Assembly (NCBI GenBank): GCA_015680685.1
Contig: MNCI01017913.1
Location: 1,626,519 to 1,690,518, forward strand
From: Gnetum montanum
Lineage: Eukaryota; Streptophyta; Gnetopsida; Gnetales; Gnetaceae
Direction of reading: 5' to 3'
DNA: 64,000 bases
Positions 35,641-47,330 of this stretch are shown here, one piece after another; positions within the stretch are counted from its first letter, which is position 1, and each line of letters begins with the position of its first letter. The notes under the pieces are model-generated. The model searched no databases, had not been told where the DNA came from, and saw nothing but the letters and a program-made list of their open reading frames with translations. The position numbers were made by a program, and so were the translations under genes.

Positions 35641-36099
35641 TACTCTTATGATAGAATATTGAAACCAGTGCCACCAAACAAAGATTAGTTTGAAAAGCTA
35701 GTAGGCACTAAGGGAGCTTCAAGTTCATCCCCCGCTAGTAATAATCCTACTACCAAAAAAAAGTAGGATCTAGTAGTCAAAAACCTACTAGAGATAGGAT
35801 AGAATAGCAACAACTACCACAAGACTACCAACCCTCAATGAGCCACCTACATCAAATCATAGAAACTATAAGCTAGGGAGAAAGGGTAGGCTCTAATCAT
35901 TATAGAGTAAGAGAAAGCTTTGTTAGATTCATAATTTCAATAGACCTTGCAAGTGGAAAAGTGTCATTTTAGATAATTAGGAAGGATGATTTGGCATAAA
36001 AAATATTAGAAAATGCAACATCATTCCAAGTGATACTACAAATTGGTAAAGGTGCCATACTAATAAGATTGTAGCACTAGGATGCAATAGGAGTCATAG

Positions 36100-37500
36100 A
36101 AGTCAACATTAATCATATCAAGAAAGTAGTCAATGTTCCTATTATGCCACCGGCTAATATTTATGAAGTAAGAGATGCTCAAATGCTAGCCAGAACCTCA
36201 ATGACTCCTATTGAACATGAAGATGATCTAGATAGACTATTGTAGACTAGTCAATTCATGCAAAATATATTTGATATTCGTAGTGATATCATTACAGTCT
36301 AGTTTGATCTCATCACCATAAAATGGAAGTTGATGATGGCTAAAATAAGGGTAGAACATGCTAAATATGAAGTGTAGAGATTCCAAGATGAATTGGTAGC
36401 TCTCATAGTAGAATTACAAGATCCTACATGATTCATAACCTAAGAACAACTTAATTAATACTACATAGATTAGGTGATGTAGCTCATTTTCCATAACATC
36501 AAGGTTGAGATGGGGATAGAGAAGGTGGTATGAAATGCATTTGTGGCTAAAGAACAAGCATATTCATATCTCAAATCTCTCACAACCTTAGAAGAGGAAA
36601 ATAAGAAACTCCCTACTGATAACACAAGGCTGAAAAATATGGAGAAGTAGAAGAATGTTCTCTAAGGAAAAATTCATAAACTATGAGAAAAATTAATAAA
36701 TGTTAACCAAGACATGAGAAAAATAGCCTAAGGAACTAGGACCCTATCAATGGAAGAAGTTCAAGCTATTAGAAAGAAATCAACTATTGAGATAAGTGTG
36801 TGGAAGAATGAGGCTAATAGATATGAAAAGTTCAAAGAACATTTTAAGGACCAAGTAGGCATTTATAAGTAGATAAATAAAAAATAAATCTAGATGGAAA
36901 AAGCCAAGATTAGTTCCATCACAACTTAGTCTTCAGAATGGAGCCCATCCTAGATCATTTTGCCCATGTCCACTAGATGAAAATAAACAATAAGAAACTA
37001 TAGATAGAATATTTGAAAAAATACATGGGTTTAGGAAACCTTTTGGTATTCTAACTTGGCCATTTTAATAGTAAGATGATCTCAAAAAGAGCTAAAGCAA
37101 TAGGTAGCAATAGTGTACATGATGTACAAGAAAAAGCTTGATGATACAAAAGATGCATTGTAGAAAATACATGTGATAAACTTTGAGCTCTAAATTATAA
37201 AGGCTAGCTACCAAGGCCAAAAATATAGAGAAAAAAACTTGGCATGCCAAATGTCTAACTACTAAGAACTCAAAAATGTAGCCAAAGCTTTTGAGAAAAA
37301 AGGGTAATAGTCTACAGTGTGGTACGTAAAAGCAAATAAAATTTTCCCATACTTGTCATGCCCATGGAATGTACCAACTCCATAAAATATTTTCCAATCA
37401 ACATGGATGATACATGATCCAAGGATGAAAAAAAATAAGCTTAAGGTGCTCATCAATAGATATTAATTGTAGAAGCCTAAGGAAAAGGGGAAAAAGCTAA
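36100..37500 (+). pseudogene. Degraded coiled-coil-rich coding region
   Basis: Plus-strand frames are dense in K, E, L, N and Q with heptad-like stretches, for example YLKSLTTLEEENKKL, RKIA...GTRTLSMEEVQAI and SVWKNEANRYEKFKEHF. They resemble a long coiled coil between the unrecognised segment at 35 kb and the gag core at 38.8 kb. The composition also resembles exon 7 of the plus-strand spliced gene, but I could not align them. Stops are frequent and no start codon is convincing. Confidence 0.35.
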
Positions 37501-38289
37501 TGGAAGAGCCTCCACCACTAGGAACTTAACACTACATCATGATCTTCAATGGATATCAATGATGTAGGATGATGTAGAATGACATAGAGTGTTGGGATAC
37601 ATCTATTGCTCATCATTGGTTCCTTTGCTAGGGATGTGTCAATGTATGCTATGTAGTTGAATTTATAAAGTTTGTTGTATCAAGAATCACAAAGTTTATT
37701 CTTACATCTTCAATAAATTTTAACAACACATACATAACTAAGCATCAGAGATATAATATGGCTTCAACACTTAAAAAGAGAAATTATCCTCTACTAAAGA
37801 GCTACAAAGGCATAATGATAGAATATACAATGATGAAGACTAGAGCATGTCCATACAAAGAAGGATATCATATGCTCACACGAATCCTTATTATCCTCAT
37901 TTTACATTCATATTTTACCAAGATGAGTAGTTGAGGTGGAGAAACTTTTAGGGCAAAATCATTTTACCTTTAGAATATTTAGCACTATCCATGCTTCAAG
38001 AAACCATAAGGGGAATGAATCTAAGCCACCCACAATAAGGGTATCATGTGACTAAATACATGACCAGGCTGTACCAACCAACTGAGGTGCAAATATGAGG
38101 GAATGTTGCTATGTAGATAAAGCATAATAATAATAAAGGGAGGAAAATAAATCCTAATATTATCCTAGAAGAAATCCATGATGATCCATTTGTAGCAAAA
38201 TAACTTCACCATGACCATGAAGGACATTCACAAATAGCTATTATTTGTTTGGAAGAATCTATCAAGATACAACTATATTTATCCCTTGT

Positions 38290-39310
38290 AGACACACCAA
38301 GAAGAGAGGTAGAGGACTCTATACATAGGTAGAACCTAAGGCCTAGATCTTTTGCAAGATCAAAAAGGGATGAATTCTTGAGTTATAGAAGAAGAACTAG
38401 TTGACATTGTTCTCTAACTACTTCATCTTCCTCCTCATGATCATCGGTGGACTTTGATAGAAGGGAACAAAGACTTAGAGATCATTATAGGAAAATACAT
38501 TAAGCTCATGATATTCATGAGTATCATCAAAGGCATATTGATGAGGAAGAGGATGAGTATGAACCACAAAGAGACACAAATTAGCATGATGAGAGATAGC
38601 ATTATGATTACCAAAAGATACATCACTATAATAGAGTGTACACATGAAATGACCATAAAGAATCCATATTAGACACTCACAACATGATCAATATTAGAAA
38701 AGCATTATCTATTCCAACCAAGCATGTAATGGATAGTCATATCAAGCAACTAGATATGAATAATATTCATAAATTTGAAGGTGGATATAATGTAGATTGA
38801 CAACATCACCTTCAAGCATTTCATGATACCTATGCTCTTCAAAACATTGAAAATAATTGGCAAAAGCTAAAGTTGTTTCCTATGAAACTCATCAAAGAGG
38901 TAGAGAGCTTGTGCGAATCATTGGAATGAGAATCAATCAAAAGATGAAGTACTATGATTAAGCTATTTACCAAAAAATATCAAATATATTCAAGAGTTTC
39001 TAACCTCAAAAAGAAAATCTAGGGATGGAAGAAAGGGATACATGTATCCCTTGATGCAACAATGGACAAATAGTACTCTCTTTTGCATAGTTTCCTAGGC
39101 CATGAATTCATGCAAAGGAAAAAATTTAGGCACATTGTCAATGGGTTAAGAAATAAAACCAAAGAAACTCTTGGGATCTATGCCCAAGGAAAACTATAAG
39201 AGATGATGGTCCATTGAATTCAAAGATTAATAGACTAAGTGGAAAAAGAGGAAGGTGAGTTAAAAAGAGAGAGAATAAGATGAAGAGTATAAGTAAGATT
39301 CATCAATCTA
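38290..39310 (+). pseudogene. Athila-like gag core with Arg/Ser-rich N-terminal part
   Basis: One plus-strand frame runs for about 340 codons, interrupted by around 15 stops, almost all at former CAG, CAA or CGA positions. It begins with TPRREVEDSIHR, then a basic, serine-rich part (RSFARSKRDEFLSYRRRTS, a run of Ser) and an acidic patch (IDEEEDEYEPQRDT). A gag capsid-like domain follows: HHLQAFHDTYALQNIENNWQ, KLFTKKYQIYSRVSNLKKKI, YSLLHSFLGHEF and GLRNKTKETLGIY. The last parts match gag of the nested element. No pol follows; the LTR of unit C begins at 40945. Confidence 0.6.
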
Positions 39311-39474
39311 GAAAATGATATGTATGAATGTGCAATAATCAAGAAGAAGAGACCTTTGAAGGTATGATATATAAGAAAACTCTAGTCATCCAATAAGCTA
39401 TCAATGATATAGCAACAAAGGTAGAGAAGATGTGAAACTTAGTGGATGAGAAGTTTGCTATAATCATCAAGATA

Positions 39475-40286
39475 GTAGAGGAAAGAACTGAATGAGCACT
39501 TAATAAAGGCAAGAATAAGAAGCAAAAAGGAGATAATGGACAAGAATTTTATAAGTAGAAAGTTAAATTTGCTTCAATTGAAAAGTGTATTGACTCTAGT
39601 TTAGAAGATGAGGAAGGATGCAAGGTCTACTAGTATGAACATCCTAAGAGATGTTTCCCTATTATGGCCCACTTTTAAGAAGTTGGGGCATATGTGCTTA
39701 ACACAATATTTGTAAAAAATAGATTCCAAGATAGTTACCTTATCCTCAAGGTAATCTCCAACGATTCTTCTAGCAAACTTACTACACAAGTGGAGCCTAC
39801 CCTTAAGCACAAGAGTAATACTAGTAGTATTGGAAATAACCACAAATATGGACAATGCCACCACCAAGGTAATAATATTTGTAGAGGAAAGAGCTGAACA
39901 AGAACTTAATATGGAAAATGATAAGAAGAAGAAAAGAGACTATTGATGAGAAGGTTATAAGCAAAAAGTTAAAGTTGCTTTAGTTGATGAGTATACTAAC
40001 TCTAGTTCATAAGATGAGGAAGGATGCAATGTGTGCTAGTATGAGCATCCTAAGGGATATTTCCCTATTATAGTTCACTTGCAAGAATATGGGGCATATG
40101 CACTTAACCCAAGATTTGTCAAAAAATAGATGCCAATATGGTTATCTTATCCTCAAGATAATCTCTCATGGCCCTTCCAACCAACTTACTACCCAAGCAG
40201 AGCCTACCCTCAATCATAGGAACAACACCAATAGTAGTGGAAATGGCCATAAACATGAGTAATGCCACTACCAAGGCAACAATATC
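39475..40286. repeat. 406-bp direct tandem duplication
   Basis: Units 39475-39880 and 39881-40286 align over their length. Anchors are GTAGAGGAAAGA, GAGGAAGGATGCAA and CATCCTAAGRGATRTTTCCC, all offset by 406 bp, and the copies differ visibly. Each unit's plus-strand frame reads DEEGC...YEHPK...FPI, so the duplication lies inside a former coding region after gag. The hydrophobic minus-strand frames here are shadows. Confidence 0.85.
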
Positions 40287-40944
40287 TATATAGGTAACTA
40301 GATCCTTATGGATACTATGTACAACATCTATTCTCTCTAGGGAATGCTTCAATTCACACTTCTCAATAGTATCCACCTAAGTATTAAAGACCTACAACTC
40401 TAATGATGGATTCCAATACATACATATATTAATCAACAACTAGTCCATAAATTCAACCTTTCAATCCTTAACCACCAGTGCCAATGCCAGTAATGCAAGG
40501 GGATTTGCTATCACAAGAAAAGAATGCAACAATTGTAGTAAATATGCAAGAGGAGGTGATCATGATAGAACCTTAATCTAGGAAATATCTATTCTTTCAA
40601 AAAAATGAATAAAGGGTTCAAAGGATAGGGAATCCATCTACTTAAATCCTATCTACACATACTCCTTGAGATAAATACTAGGATTCCATCTTCTACCAAC
40701 TTAAATATGACTATTTTCATGCAACACACATTGTCACATAGTTGATAACGATAGGAGGACTTTCTTAGAAAAGAATAGATCTAGGAAGTCTATTGATATA
40801 TCTCCAAATAGAAGGATACAAGTCATGTGAGTCTCTACTTGATTTTGTGTTAGGAGTAAACTTAATTTCACAAGAAATGTACAAGGCCTTGAATCTTCCA
40901 CCACTTTAGAAAAGTAATATTCAATTAGATCTTGTAGATTAGTA
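40287..40944 (+). other. Degraded tail of the gag-bearing element
   Basis: No domain recognised. A short frame near 40460-40590 (PVPMPVMQGDLLSQEKN, NMQEEVIMIEP) could be linker ahead of a lost protease. It is cut off at the LTR of unit C. Confidence 0.3.
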
Positions 40945-42851
40945 TGTTGGTGTTGGAAATCTTGGTTGTTGAAATGGAAAAATTAAAATATCAAGCATTA
41001 AAATAGTCTTAATCTGAAACCCCAAGGGCCTCCAAAAAATGAAAATGTATATGTATTCATAAATGAAAACAAAAAAATAGATGGATTTGGTTAAACAAAA
41101 ATGGAAACAAGATTACAGTTATAGATATAAATAAAAAATGAAATAGAAACTAAACATTTTTATGGAATAAACAACCAAATTTAAATAAAAAATATAAAGC
41201 AATTGGATTCATGATGTATAGGTATGTGTCCAAGGGCATAGGAAGTTTCTTGCTGAAGCTTGAAGTCAATTGGAGAAGGCTGCCTTCATGATCCAGTTTC
41301 TTCTCAGCTTTGATTTTTTGCAACTTTCAATTAGTTTTCACTAGATCTACCATAGGGTAGTGGGAATGGATTTACACTTCAAGTGAAATGGTAGTTACAA
41401 GGAGGAGTCTATGCCTAGCATAGTACTAGTTTCTACTAATGCAAGTGTAGTTGGATTATAAGGGTTGTAATAGGCTTTAGGTGATGAAAAAATGGGAATT
41501 GTTGTTGCTTCCAAAAGGTTATGGAAATGAAAAAGTTCTTTAAATGCTATATTGGATGCCAAAATGCCAAAGGCCAAAATTTGAAACCTGGTAATGGTAT
41601 TAACATTGGTTTTTCATAAGGTTAGTATTGCTATTTTTGGATCTACCATCAACTGCCATTGATTACTAACAGATTGTCATTGATTGTGGGTTTACAATGG
41701 TTACTACTACAAGTGTAGTTGATTAGCTATTGTCAGTGTAGTCAATCAACTACTGTTTGTGTAGTCTGTTAACTACTATCAACATAGTTCACTAACTACT
41801 GTCAACATAGTCAGTTAACCACTATCAGTGTAGTCCACTAACTATTTCCTATGTAGTTACCATTTGTCATAAATTAAAAATGGACTACACTTGCAAAATC
41901 CATCCATTTAGTAAAAATGGCAAACAAGATTTTGTGACTAAATTGGAGGTGCCAGAAATTGGAACAAGGGTTGGGAACTATAGAAATGGTGTGATCTATT
42001 GGAAAGTGTTGTGCCTAGTAGTGAATGTTATCTACACTAGCTGTTGTTCATTTGGAATGACATGTTGGGTGTTGTCCAAAAATTAGAAATTACAATAGTC
42101 CCAAAATTTCACCTATGTTGGGTCTTGGTGGTGACTACACTAACTATAGCTATTATGACTGCTAAAAGTGTAGTTCCAATGAGTACTGAAAGTGCAGTTC
42201 CAGTGACTACTGAAAATGGCTTTAGCGCAGTTTGGGCTATAGCCCTACAAAAACCCATGAAAATGCCATTTTTAGTCATTCCAAAGGCATTTTCAACCTT
42301 CCCAAGCCCATATATTAACATGGAGTACCTATTTCTACTTGGAAAATAAGGACATAACAACTTTTGAACCTTTTTTCAGCTTCAAAAAATTGAACTATGA
42401 AAGATTGTAGTTTATGGATTACATATCTCACATTTATAATGAGTCATTGCCCCTTGTTAGAAGACGAAGGTTGTAACATAAAATTTTCATGGTGTTTCAT
42501 TAGTCCTTCTTTTTTGATGTCTAGAGGATTGACTCAAGAGACATTGACAAAGAATACAAAACAATACTATAGGTCCATCACCAACGTTCCATTTCCATGC
42601 TTGATCTAGTAGTGTCAAACTATGCTCAAGAGTTTTTTTAATAATTAGATAAGGCTATGATGAGGAAATGGAAAAGAATTAATTGAAATATGGTTATGAG
42701 GGCTAGCAATGTATTCTAGATGTTATCATCATGGCTATAGCATGATACTAACATGTTTTGAATTGTTGGTTATTTGCCAAATGTGTTTGAGGATCAAAGG
42801 ACTTCTCTCCAAGGTTTCTTATACTATTAAGCTTTGAGGCTTCATTGGCCA
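40945..42851 (-). repeat. LTR of unit C (3' LTR)
   Basis: Starts TGTTGGTGTTGG and aligns with the LTR start at 55668 (shared GTTGRAATGGAA after 23 bp). The shared AGGGCCT block is near 41023, the A-rich block near 41040-41180, and a CCATTTTTAGTCATTCCAAA block near 42270 matches unit A at 10150. The right edge is set just before a pyrimidine tract (PPT on the minus strand), near ...TTGGCCA. Length about 1.9 kb. Confidence 0.6.
41700..41862. repeat. 23-bp tandem repeats inside LTR
   Basis: At least five consecutive 23-bp units of the form ACTACTGTCAACATAGTCAGTTA. They alternate TAGTC and its complement-like ACTA. They recall the cores of the 180-190-bp arrays but have a much shorter period. 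Confidence 0.75.
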
Positions 42852-42882
42852 CTGGTATTTTTCTTCCCTTCATTTTTTCGTA
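42852..42882 (-). promoter_or_regulatory. Candidate polypurine tract of unit C
   Basis: The minus strand reads GAAGGGAAGAAAAATA next to the LTR edge, in the position expected for the PPT between the 3' coding end and the 3' LTR. Unit D has a longer purine run at 57799-57860. Confidence 0.5.
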
Positions 42883-42937
42883 GGGTGAAACCTCCATTGG
42901 GTTTCATTTCCAGGGTTGGTGTGATATAGTTTTCTTA

Positions 42938-43110
42938 TTGAGTGAGTGGTGTTACACTCAACAAACTTAGTTGTTTCTCCATCAAGTGATATGCATTACA
43001 CTTGATAGACTTAATAGTTTTCCCATCAGACAAGATGTGTTACGTTTGGTGGACTTAGTACCTTCCCTCTAAATGAAGTGTGCTACATTCAAGTGGACTT
43101 AAGAATGGAG
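42938..43110. repeat. ~44-bp tandem repeats in the 3' region of unit C
   Basis: About four copies of a 43-46-bp unit built on AAGTGRTGTGCATTACACTTGRTRGACTTA...CCATCA. Related but more decayed sequence lies at 57900-58090 in unit D, so the repeat belongs to the family's 3' untranslated region. Confidence 0.6.
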
Positions 43111-43625
43111 CATGATAGAGAGATATCATATGGCTATGGTTTATGAGTGGCAAACATAGGTTAGCATTGTACTTCAAGGTATGGAGGGTCATCATTAGGC
43201 TATGGGGTTGGGATCAAGGAGTGGTACTAGATGGTGGGAAAATGATACAAGAAGTCTTCACAAAGTAGGAAAAACTCACCAAATCTTGCACATCAAGGTG
43301 ATGTAGTGACTTCGTGTCATAATGAGTTGCACCTTTATGATGGTCCAAGGCTTCATCTTACAAACCCAACTTCTAGAGGAAAAGAAAACCAAGCTAATAA
43401 ATCATGTTGTTACAATGAAATTCATAAGGCCACATAGAATAGTGTAGCAAATCTAGACATCAAAGGTCATTGACATTACTAGTTTAAGGTCGTGGCAGTC
43501 CATGGTGCTAGTTTAAGGTCTTAGTAGACCATGGTGTCAATTTAAGGACTTGAAAAGCTATGGTTTCACTAGTTTTAGGCCTTGGTAGGCCATAGAAGGT
43601 AGACTTTCATGTTGGTTATTGTTAG
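43111..43625. repeat. 3' spacer of unit C with CTAGTTTAAGG minisatellite
   Basis: Non-coding. Four imperfect ~30-bp units with CTAGTTTAAGGTC or CTAGTTTTAGGCC lie at about 43477-43600, directly downstream (minus sense) of the integrase end. Unit D has its 30-bp array at the same place. Confidence 0.55.
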
Positions 43626-44500
43626 CTACATGTAATATGATTTTAGATAGGAGTGATTGATTAGATTGGCCAACTCATTTCCATCCATGATTACTATCCT
43701 AAATGCTCCATTACCATAGGCTCTTATGACAAGAAAGGACCCTTCCCAGTTGGCTGAGAATTTATTTGCATGCTCACAGATGGCTTTAAGGACTAGGTTA
43801 CCCTCCTTGATCATTCACATGGTCAAGTTATGATAGTGCATGGACAAGCTGCTCATGCCATTTGTGCTTGTTGTTGTTGAGCATCTTCTTAAGTAAGTTG
43901 ATTAAGACCTTGTTGCTTGATTCTACTTGTTCATTGGCTTGAGGGTAATAAGGTGATGAGAAAGAATTCTTAATGCCTAGGTCATGATAGAAATATTTGG
44001 TTTTTTGGCTACTAAACTATGATCCATTTTGTATAAATATGGTCATTGTTATTCCAAAATGAACTACAATGTTATCCAAGATAAATTTATAGACTTGTTC
44101 AAATGTAGTCTTCCTTAAGGAAATATCTTCAACCCACTTAGTAAAGTATTTGGTTATAGTAATGATGAATCCATGCCTTGCAGAAGACTTAGGTGTTATA
44201 GGTCTAGTGATATCCAATCCCCATAGTTAAAATAACCAAGTTATCTAAGTGGTATGCAACTTAGTTGGTGGTACATTTATGAGGTTGCTATGTTGTTGGC
44301 ATGTGTTACAATGCTTAACCTTTTGTAGGCAATCACCTTCCATATGGAGCCAGTAATAGCCTAACCATGTTATCTTAGTAGTCATGGCTCTAAGTCCTAT
44401 ATGTCCTCCACAAACACCTTTATGAACCTCCTCTAGGACTATTCTGTTATCGATTTTACCCAAGAACTTTATCATACACATAATGTGTTATCACGTATAG
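43626..44500 (-). pseudogene. Unit C integrase
   Basis: The minus strand encodes the integrase that inserts retrotransposon DNA. From 44481: the H2C2 zinc-binding domain with VHKGVCGGHIGLRAM, LGYYWLHM and VKHCNTCQQH, zinc ligands present. Next is the catalytic core start, DITRPITPKS, then FIITITKYFTKWVE; the first catalytic Asp has become Thr. A poorly conserved middle follows. The C-terminal module (43814-43626) has KEGNLVLKAICEHANKFSANW and EGSFLVIRAYGNGAF, the GPF/Y-type segment with Pro changed to Ser. Not functional. The order continues from RNase H to the right. Confidence 0.8.
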
Positions 44501-44516
44501 TGACATATGGCTTTGA

Positions 44517-45530
44517 TTATTTACGTACAACATCCCTTTGAATAGTAGTCATGCCTTGTGAGGATTCACCATGCTTAAGGTAAAATTTGATATTATTATG
44601 CCACTCCCTAGGAGAAGCAGTATGAATAATGGCTACAAAGGTATCCCTAGCACTCTGCATGATGGGTCTAGAACAATCCATGGTTAAGGTGGGCAACTTA
44701 CTAAACACATTTGGTGTAACATTTAGGGCTAGTGTTCTGATGGCATCAATTATGGCATCCTCATTTGTGGGTATATGGTGGATATCAACGTCTACAAATT
44801 TTTGTAACAATTGCTTCCCTAAGTCATAGTAGGATTTCAAATGTTTAAATTTGCACATGTAAACCTTAGTTACTTTGTTAATCATGAGTTGTGCTACCAT
44901 CATCCCTCTGATTAAGCCCTTGTACTCCACTATGTTGTTAATGCATGGGAACTCAAAATGATAAATGAAGGATTAGATTTCACCAGATGGAAACATTATG
45001 ATGGTAGTGGCATTGGCCCCATGGGTAGTTGAAGCTCCATTAAAGTGCATGATTGCCTCATAAGCCTCAAGAACTCGGCTTATAGTGTTAACATGTTCAT
45101 TAGGAAACTTAGGGTCTATAGTTGCTTGGTCATTAATAGCCAAGGTAGTAAGCTATATGACTATAGGTTGACCTTTTGTTGAGGATTGAGAGACATAATG
45201 GAGGTTAAAATACATTGGTATAGGTTTCCATTAGGCTATACAACTACTCTTGTAAATATTGGTCATTATGGCTCTATGTATGTTATCTTTGCAAATGACA
45301 TTGAGCTAGCTCCTCAAGAGGTAGTATCTTCATTTTTTCAATGAGAAAAATAGTGCTAGAAAATACTTCTCCACTTTGGAATATCAGGTCTCATGCATAA
45401 CTAATGCATGGAAAAGGTATTATACTAGCATTTCTACCCCATCATCATGTTTCTGATAGAGTAGAGAGGCAATGGATGTGTTAGAGATGGTAAGGTAAAG
45501 ATAAAATGATTTTCCCTCTTGTAGAGGATA
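44517..45530 (-). pseudogene. Unit C dual RNase H (gypsy type plus archaeal type)
   Basis: Two successive RNase H domains remove RNA from RNA:DNA hybrids. The first, 45530 to about 45280, reads GKSFYLYLTISNTSIASLLYQ, then ALFFSLKK and NVICKDNI, the gypsy RNase H pattern. After a connection the second starts near 45051 with MHFNGASTTHGANA (the catalytic Asp of F-D-G-A-S has become Asn). It continues NNIVEYKGLIRGM at 44930, then DVDIHHIPTNEDAIIDAI near 44740, the archaeal-like RNase H pattern (EYEALI..., HIPR-x-x-N-x-x-A-D). A second, archaeal-type RNase H is diagnostic of the Tat lineage (Ogre, Retand and relatives). A spacer to the integrase follows. Confidence 0.75.
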
Positions 45531-46830
45531 TACTATCGAATGTTGCACCAACCCTTGCTTAAGGTTTTCAAAGGCTTCTTGGCATTAAGCCATCCACTCA
45601 TAGTAAACTCCTTTCTTAAGTAAGTGTTGCATGGGTTATAACTTATCAGTAAGTGTAACGATGAACCTATGAATAAATTGTAATCTTTCTTATAATCCTT
45701 GAAGCTTCTTAAGGTTAATAGGCACTACCAAGTTGGATATGGCTTTAACCTTATCAAGATCAACACATATCCCTACTTATAATACTACAAAGCCAAGCAT
45801 CTTACCTATTTTAACACCAAATACATACTTCTTAGTATTAAGTCTAACTTCAAACTTAAGGTATCATTTAAGCACAAGGTCTATGTCATTAGCATGGTCA
45901 TTGACCATTTTGAACTTAATGGTTATATCATCTATGTCAATCGTCAATCAAACCTAGCATGTAATCATTAAAGATATATGTCATGAATCATTGATAGGTT
46001 TCTCCTACATTTTCAAGGGCAAAGGACATCATAGTCTAGTGAAAGGTACCACAAGGAGTTATGAAGGTTGTGATAAGTTGATGTTTTGGGTTGAACCTAA
46101 TCTAGTTATATCATAAGAATTCATCCATAAAGGACAATAACACATGTCAAGCCATAGTATCAATAAGTTAATCAATACTAGGCAATGGAAACTCATTCAT
46201 AATGATTATCTTATTTAGGTCTTAAAAATTGATGCAAATGTAGATACTCCCATTTTCTTAGGGACCACCATTATGTTGGACACCCACTCTACATAGTTGA
46301 TAGCCCTAATGAAACTAGCTTGATATAACTTTATGATATCATCATGAACTCCCAAGGCCAAATCAAGTCTAATCTTATGCACTTTCTGCTTAACTAGTTT
46401 AATTCTAGAAAAGAGTATGATGTTGTGTTGGACTAGATATGGATTTAAGCCTAGCATATCCTCATATGACCAGGAAAAGGCCTTAACATTATCTTAGAGG
46501 ACCCTAATTATGTCTTGAGTCTATTGAGATTCCAATGAGAAGCTTAGTTTAAGGGTTTTCGCCTCACCACTATGTGTTGTGATAGGAACCTCAACAACAA
46601 AGTCTTTAGTTATGTCACCAACCTCAAGGTCAAGGATTTTAACTAGGCTTCTAGGCCATTCTATAGGTTTTTCAATTGAGGCTATGTGGTTGACAAGACT
46701 CTCAAGCTTGAGCTCTAGACAATCAAGATTGATACACTGTTCAACATCACCATGAGGGCCACTTAGGCTCAAAGGTAAGGTAATTTGCTTCTAGGTGTCC
46801 ATGATTTAATCTTGCATATCAAACATAAGC
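45531..46830 (-). pseudogene. Unit C reverse transcriptase
   Basis: Minus-strand RT. The N-terminal extension (46772-46521) reads PHGDVEQCINLDCLELKL and IEKPIEWPRSLVKILDL. Then come EDMLGLNPYLVQHNI and KLVKQKVHKIRLDLAL, followed by YVEWVSNIMVVPKKMG, the classic start of the RT fingers (V-K-Q-K...W-x-x-N-x-x-x-V-x-K-K). The active site near 45920 reads IDIDDITIKF, so both metal-binding Asp codons survive in place of YVDD. Stops lie between. No protease precedes it. To the right at about 46830 the frame ends at a candidate 3' splice site (GATATGCAAG|), then the tandem array and antisense gene follow. Confidence 0.8.
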
Positions 46831-47330
46831 ATATTAAGTGGCACCTAGGTAAAAAAAGGAGCAAAAAATGCTAAAAAAATTTGATAAACATGCAAATATA
46901 TGCTATTCCAATGGCAATCAAAATGAAAATAAGGTCAACCAAGGTTATGAGAGATAGATAATAACCAATGGGATTAAACAAAGGCTATATAAGGTTAATT
47001 GAGGGTCATAAACAAGAAAATAAGGTGAACATGGTAAAAAAATTAAGAAGTTGTATGGAGCCTATATGAGGTCAATCAATGAGAAATAAGGTCAACAATG
47101 TAAGACAAGGCCAAAAATAAGGTCAAATTTGTGAAAATGAAATTCATATGGAAAAACTGGTAGATACTGGTCAAAAAAGGTTATATTTCTCTAGTTTTAG
47201 GCTATAGTAGGCCATGGTTTGGGGCTACAAGGTTGTTGTAAAATATTGGGCACATGAGAGATCATTCTAGAGTAATTTTAAAAAAGGCACTTTTTGTTGT
47301 GACTATGTTGGGTGCTACTAGTGACTACAC
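46831..47330. other. Spacer upstream of RT in unit C
   Basis: Non-coding. It has repeated AATAAGGTCAACMA phrases (46930, 46995, 47030, 47087, 47110) and one CTAGTTTTAGGC unit at about 47195. The same CTAG unit in the same context occurs at 10573 in unit B. Confidence 0.5.

Noticed and set aside
40119-40376. 85-residue minus-strand frame, also seen at 39601-39867
   Set aside because: It is the complement of the duplicated plus-strand gag-linked segment. The repeated similarity comes from the 406-bp duplication.
41690-41870. Regular short repeats suggestive of a CRISPR array
   Set aside because: The 23-bp units are directly adjacent with no spacers, the sequence is eukaryotic, and no cas-like genes exist.
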